Of a stretch of 6,412 nt of DNA, positions 5,713 to 6,412 are shown in pieces. Location of the stretch: assembly GCA_023428655.1 (NCBI GenBank), contig JAEYXC010000461.1, positions 1 through 6,412 of the forward strand, in the 5' to 3' direction. The first letter of the stretch is position 1. Every line of letters starts with the position of its first letter. Under the pieces are notes generated by a model. It made no database searches. It saw only the letters and a program-made list of their open reading frames with translations, and was not told the origin of the DNA. The translations under genes were made by a program, and so were the position numbers. The DNA is from Bacillota bacterium (GTDB lineage: Bacteria; Bacillota; Clostridia; Lachnospirales; Lachnospiraceae).

Positions 5713-5785
5713 AGCGCGAGACGGCGCACGAGGTCCGGTGGACCTCGGTTATGCGCGGACCGGAGCGGAGCGGAGACATTCGAAC
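5713..5785 (-). repeat. tRNA-Gly 3' tail with enlarged GC-rich palindromic insert, unit C
   Basis: Discriminator A (5713), acceptor strand GCGCGAG (5714-5720) and ACGG (5721-5724) match unit D exactly. A 53-base insert (5725-5777) then separates them from the T-loop sequence ATTCGAAC (5778-5785). Compared with unit B the insert has two additions. One is CCGGT in the hairpin tip, which lengthens it to an 8-bp stem (CGAGGTCC/GGACCTCG, loop GGT) inside an outer GCGCA/TGCGC stem. The other is 10 bases that make three tandem CGGAG units. The stem-preserving change suggests the fold matters, or that the insert grows by slippage. Confidence 0.6.
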
Positions 5786-5809
5786 TTCGAGTCCAGGATT
5801 GGACTCGAA
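5786..5809. repeat. perfect 10-bp inverted repeat
   Basis: TTCGAGTCCA (5786-5795) and TGGACTCGAA (5800-5809) pair perfectly around GGAT, directly after unit C. No T tract follows at once. TTCGAGTCC resembles a tRNA T-loop/T-stem word, so this may be more tRNA-derived debris. Confidence 0.6.
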
Positions 5810-5810
5810 T

Positions 5811-5850
5811 AAAGTAAAAAAGGATATCCATCAGGATATCCTTTTACTTT
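5811..5850. terminator. bidirectional intrinsic terminator of unit D
   Basis: AAAGT, A-tract and GGATATCC (5811-5829) pair with GGATATCC, TTTT and ACTTT (5834-5850) around ATCA, with two extra A's on the left. On the minus strand the T-rich end lies 5 bases past the tRNA-Gly discriminator, the normal position for a tRNA terminator. Confidence 0.8.
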
Positions 5851-5855
5851 ATGAC

Positions 5856-5897
5856 AGCGCGAGACGGGATTCGAACCCGCGACCCTCGCCTTGGCAA
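5856..5897 (-). pseudogene. 3' half of tRNA-Gly(GCC), likely attachment-site remnant (unit D)
   Basis: Read on the minus strand: anticodon loop TTGCCAA (anticodon GCC, 5891-5897), 3' anticodon stem GGCGA, variable GGGTC, T stem GCGGG, loop TTCGAAT, CCCGT, acceptor strand CTCGCGC and discriminator T (5856). Every element has the right length. CCA is not encoded. The matching 5' half is absent: beyond 5897 the sequence has no TCGCC stem, D arm or 5' acceptor strand. The break falls exactly at the anticodon loop, a known crossover position of tyrosine integrases. The flanking GCCTT (5888-5892) and AAGGC (5902-5906) form an inverted pair, as core-type integrase sites do. It cannot make a tRNA. 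Confidence 0.85.
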
Positions 5898-5984
5898 ACC
5901 TAAGGCTTTTCGCGCGAATCCCGCTCTGATGGTTTGGGGCTCAAGCTACAGCCCTTATACATAAAGGCTTTGGGGACTTGCTTA

Positions 5985-6081
5985 TTCACCCTTAAAAAAA
6001 CCACTTGTCTGGTTTTGACTGAAATAAACTGAACTTTTCTGAAAGATAAGGGTGAAAAAGTGGGTGAATTGCTCACCCTTA
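5985..6081. repeat. cluster of TCACCCTTA / TAAGGGTGA boxes
   Basis: The 9-base motif appears at 5986-5994 (minus sense), 6047-6055 (plus sense) and 6073-6081 (minus sense). A partial GGGTGAA lies at 6062-6068. The boxes lie within 190 bases of the tRNA junction. Clustered short repeats in both orientations beside an attachment site are what arm-type integrase or excisionase binding sites look like. Regulator binding is an equal alternative. Confidence 0.4.
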
Positions 6082-6160
6082 TGGGCGGTATTCGGGGTGA
6101 GTAGTAACGCTCATTTTAAAACCATGTTAGGTGGAAGCTCTATGCTAGCATTTGTTGTGG

Positions 6161-6320
6161 TTTCCTGTAGGGAAAATTTTTGCGGAGGGAACTGCAGCGA
6201 AAATAACAACCAAGCGCTTAGGCGCTTGCCCCTTAGGGGGAAATGTGTATTCCAAGGAGCGATAGCGAGTTGGAACGCCTAAGAACGGCGAAGATGTTGT
6301 CAAGTCGGCAGACGAGACAA
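6161..6320. other. hairpin-dense non-coding region, possible transfer origin
   Basis: Consecutive inverted repeats are TTTCC/GGAAA (6161-6175), CAAGCGC/GCGCTTG with loop TTAG (6211-6228), CCCC/GGGG with loop TTA (6229-6239), TTCCAA/TTGGAA (6250-6275), CGCC/GGCG (6276-6290) and TTGTC/GACAA (6297-6320). A tight series of stems just upstream of a gene start in an integrative element is typical of an oriT or a structured leader. No nick-site consensus was recognised with confidence. A 76-codon frame across it (6052-6282) is unlikely to be a gene. Confidence 0.35.
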
Positions 6321-6397
6321 TTTCGTAGCAGCGTTACTGGCGGCATGGAGCAAAGGCGATGTCTCACCTCATTTTTTTATGTATGGGAAGGTTTATG

Positions 6398-6412
6398 ATG
6401 TCTGTGCATTTT
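6398..6412 (+). CDS. possible gene start cut by the window end
   Basis: GGGAAGG (6385-6391) precedes ATGATG (6395-6400). The second ATG has a 6-base spacing and opens MSVHF, which runs to the last base. Only five codons are visible, so no function can be given. It is listed because it would be the first gene of the element after the structured region. Confidence 0.3.

Larger units (their letters stand above)
5898..6412. mobile_element. probable terminal region of an integrative element
   Basis: This is inferred from position: it starts where the displaced tRNA-Gly tail ends, while the tail's own terminator lies on the other side. It is rich in inverted repeats, has no convincing gene for about 500 bases, and closes with a possible gene start. 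AGCCCTTAT/ATAAAGGCT (5950-5968) forms a hairpin near the junction. CGAATCCC (5915-5922) inverts GGGATTCG of the tRNA tail (5866-5873). No integrase, relaxase or plasmid gene is visible in the window, so the element type is unknown. Confidence 0.45.

Noticed and set aside
5713..5897. CRISPR array or integron attC sites to explain the recurring units
   Set aside because: Repeats are few, unevenly spaced by hundreds to thousands of bases, and clearly tRNA-derived. There are no spacers of constant length and no attC core sites, Cas genes or integron integrase.
5856..5920. complete functional tRNA-Gly gene on the minus strand
   Set aside because: The 5' acceptor strand, D arm and 5' anticodon stem are missing, so no cloverleaf can form.
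6052..6282. 76-codon plus-strand reading frame in the hairpin-rich region
   Set aside because: It runs through several perfect inverted repeats, has no ribosome binding site, and its residue pattern looks like translated non-coding DNA.

Overview
The window is an AT-rich stretch of accessory DNA. It most likely comes from a Gram-positive gut-type Clostridia, with Lachnospiraceae as the best guess. The grounds are strong AGGAGG-type ribosome binding sites, A/T-ending codons, an ECF sigma/anti-sigma pair with a DUF4367-like tail, and an IS256-type transposase remnant. No gene fixes the species.

Layout from left to right. (1) 1-959: the C-terminal part of a small P-loop kinase cut by the window edge, then a histidine-phosphatase-family protein whose catalytic His is Gln. 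(2) 1039-1097: a terminator hairpin abutting a degenerate tRNA-Gly 3' tail (unit A). (3) 1237-1902: a cysteine-rich GNAT acetyltransferase with its own promoter. (4) about 1914-2488: an internally deleted IS256-type element on the minus strand. It keeps both ends of the transposase and imperfect terminal inverted repeats. (5) 2840-4310: an ECF sigma factor overlapping a membrane-anchored putative anti-sigma factor, followed by a strong terminator. (6) 4419-4476: a second tRNA-Gly-like tail carrying a GC-rich palindromic insert (unit B). (7) 4521-5498: a PHP-family phosphoesterase preceded by a promoter and three TGTCTA repeats spaced exactly 11 bp apart. (8) 5672-5809: a third terminator plus tRNA-like tail with an enlarged insert (unit C). 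(9) 5811-5897: a fourth terminator and a clean 3' half of tRNA-Gly(GCC), from anticodon loop to discriminator base (unit D). (10) 5898-6412: hairpin-rich, gene-poor DNA ending in a possible gene start. It looks like the end of an integrative element.

The main theme is the four-fold recurrence, always in the same orientation, of an intrinsic terminator joined to a tRNA-Gly 3' tail. On the minus strand each unit reads as the end of a tRNA transcription unit: T arm, acceptor strand, spacer, hairpin, T-rich tract. Unit D begins exactly at the anticodon loop, a classic crossover site for tyrosine integrases. The simplest reading is repeated insertion at the 3' end of one tRNA-Gly gene, leaving a displaced tail each time and small cargo blocks between tails: acetyltransferase plus sigma/anti-sigma, PHP enzyme, then the incoming element on the right. 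The intact tRNA-Gly would then lie to the right of the window. This is inference. Apart from the sigma/anti-sigma pair, the cargo genes do not form one recognisable pathway.
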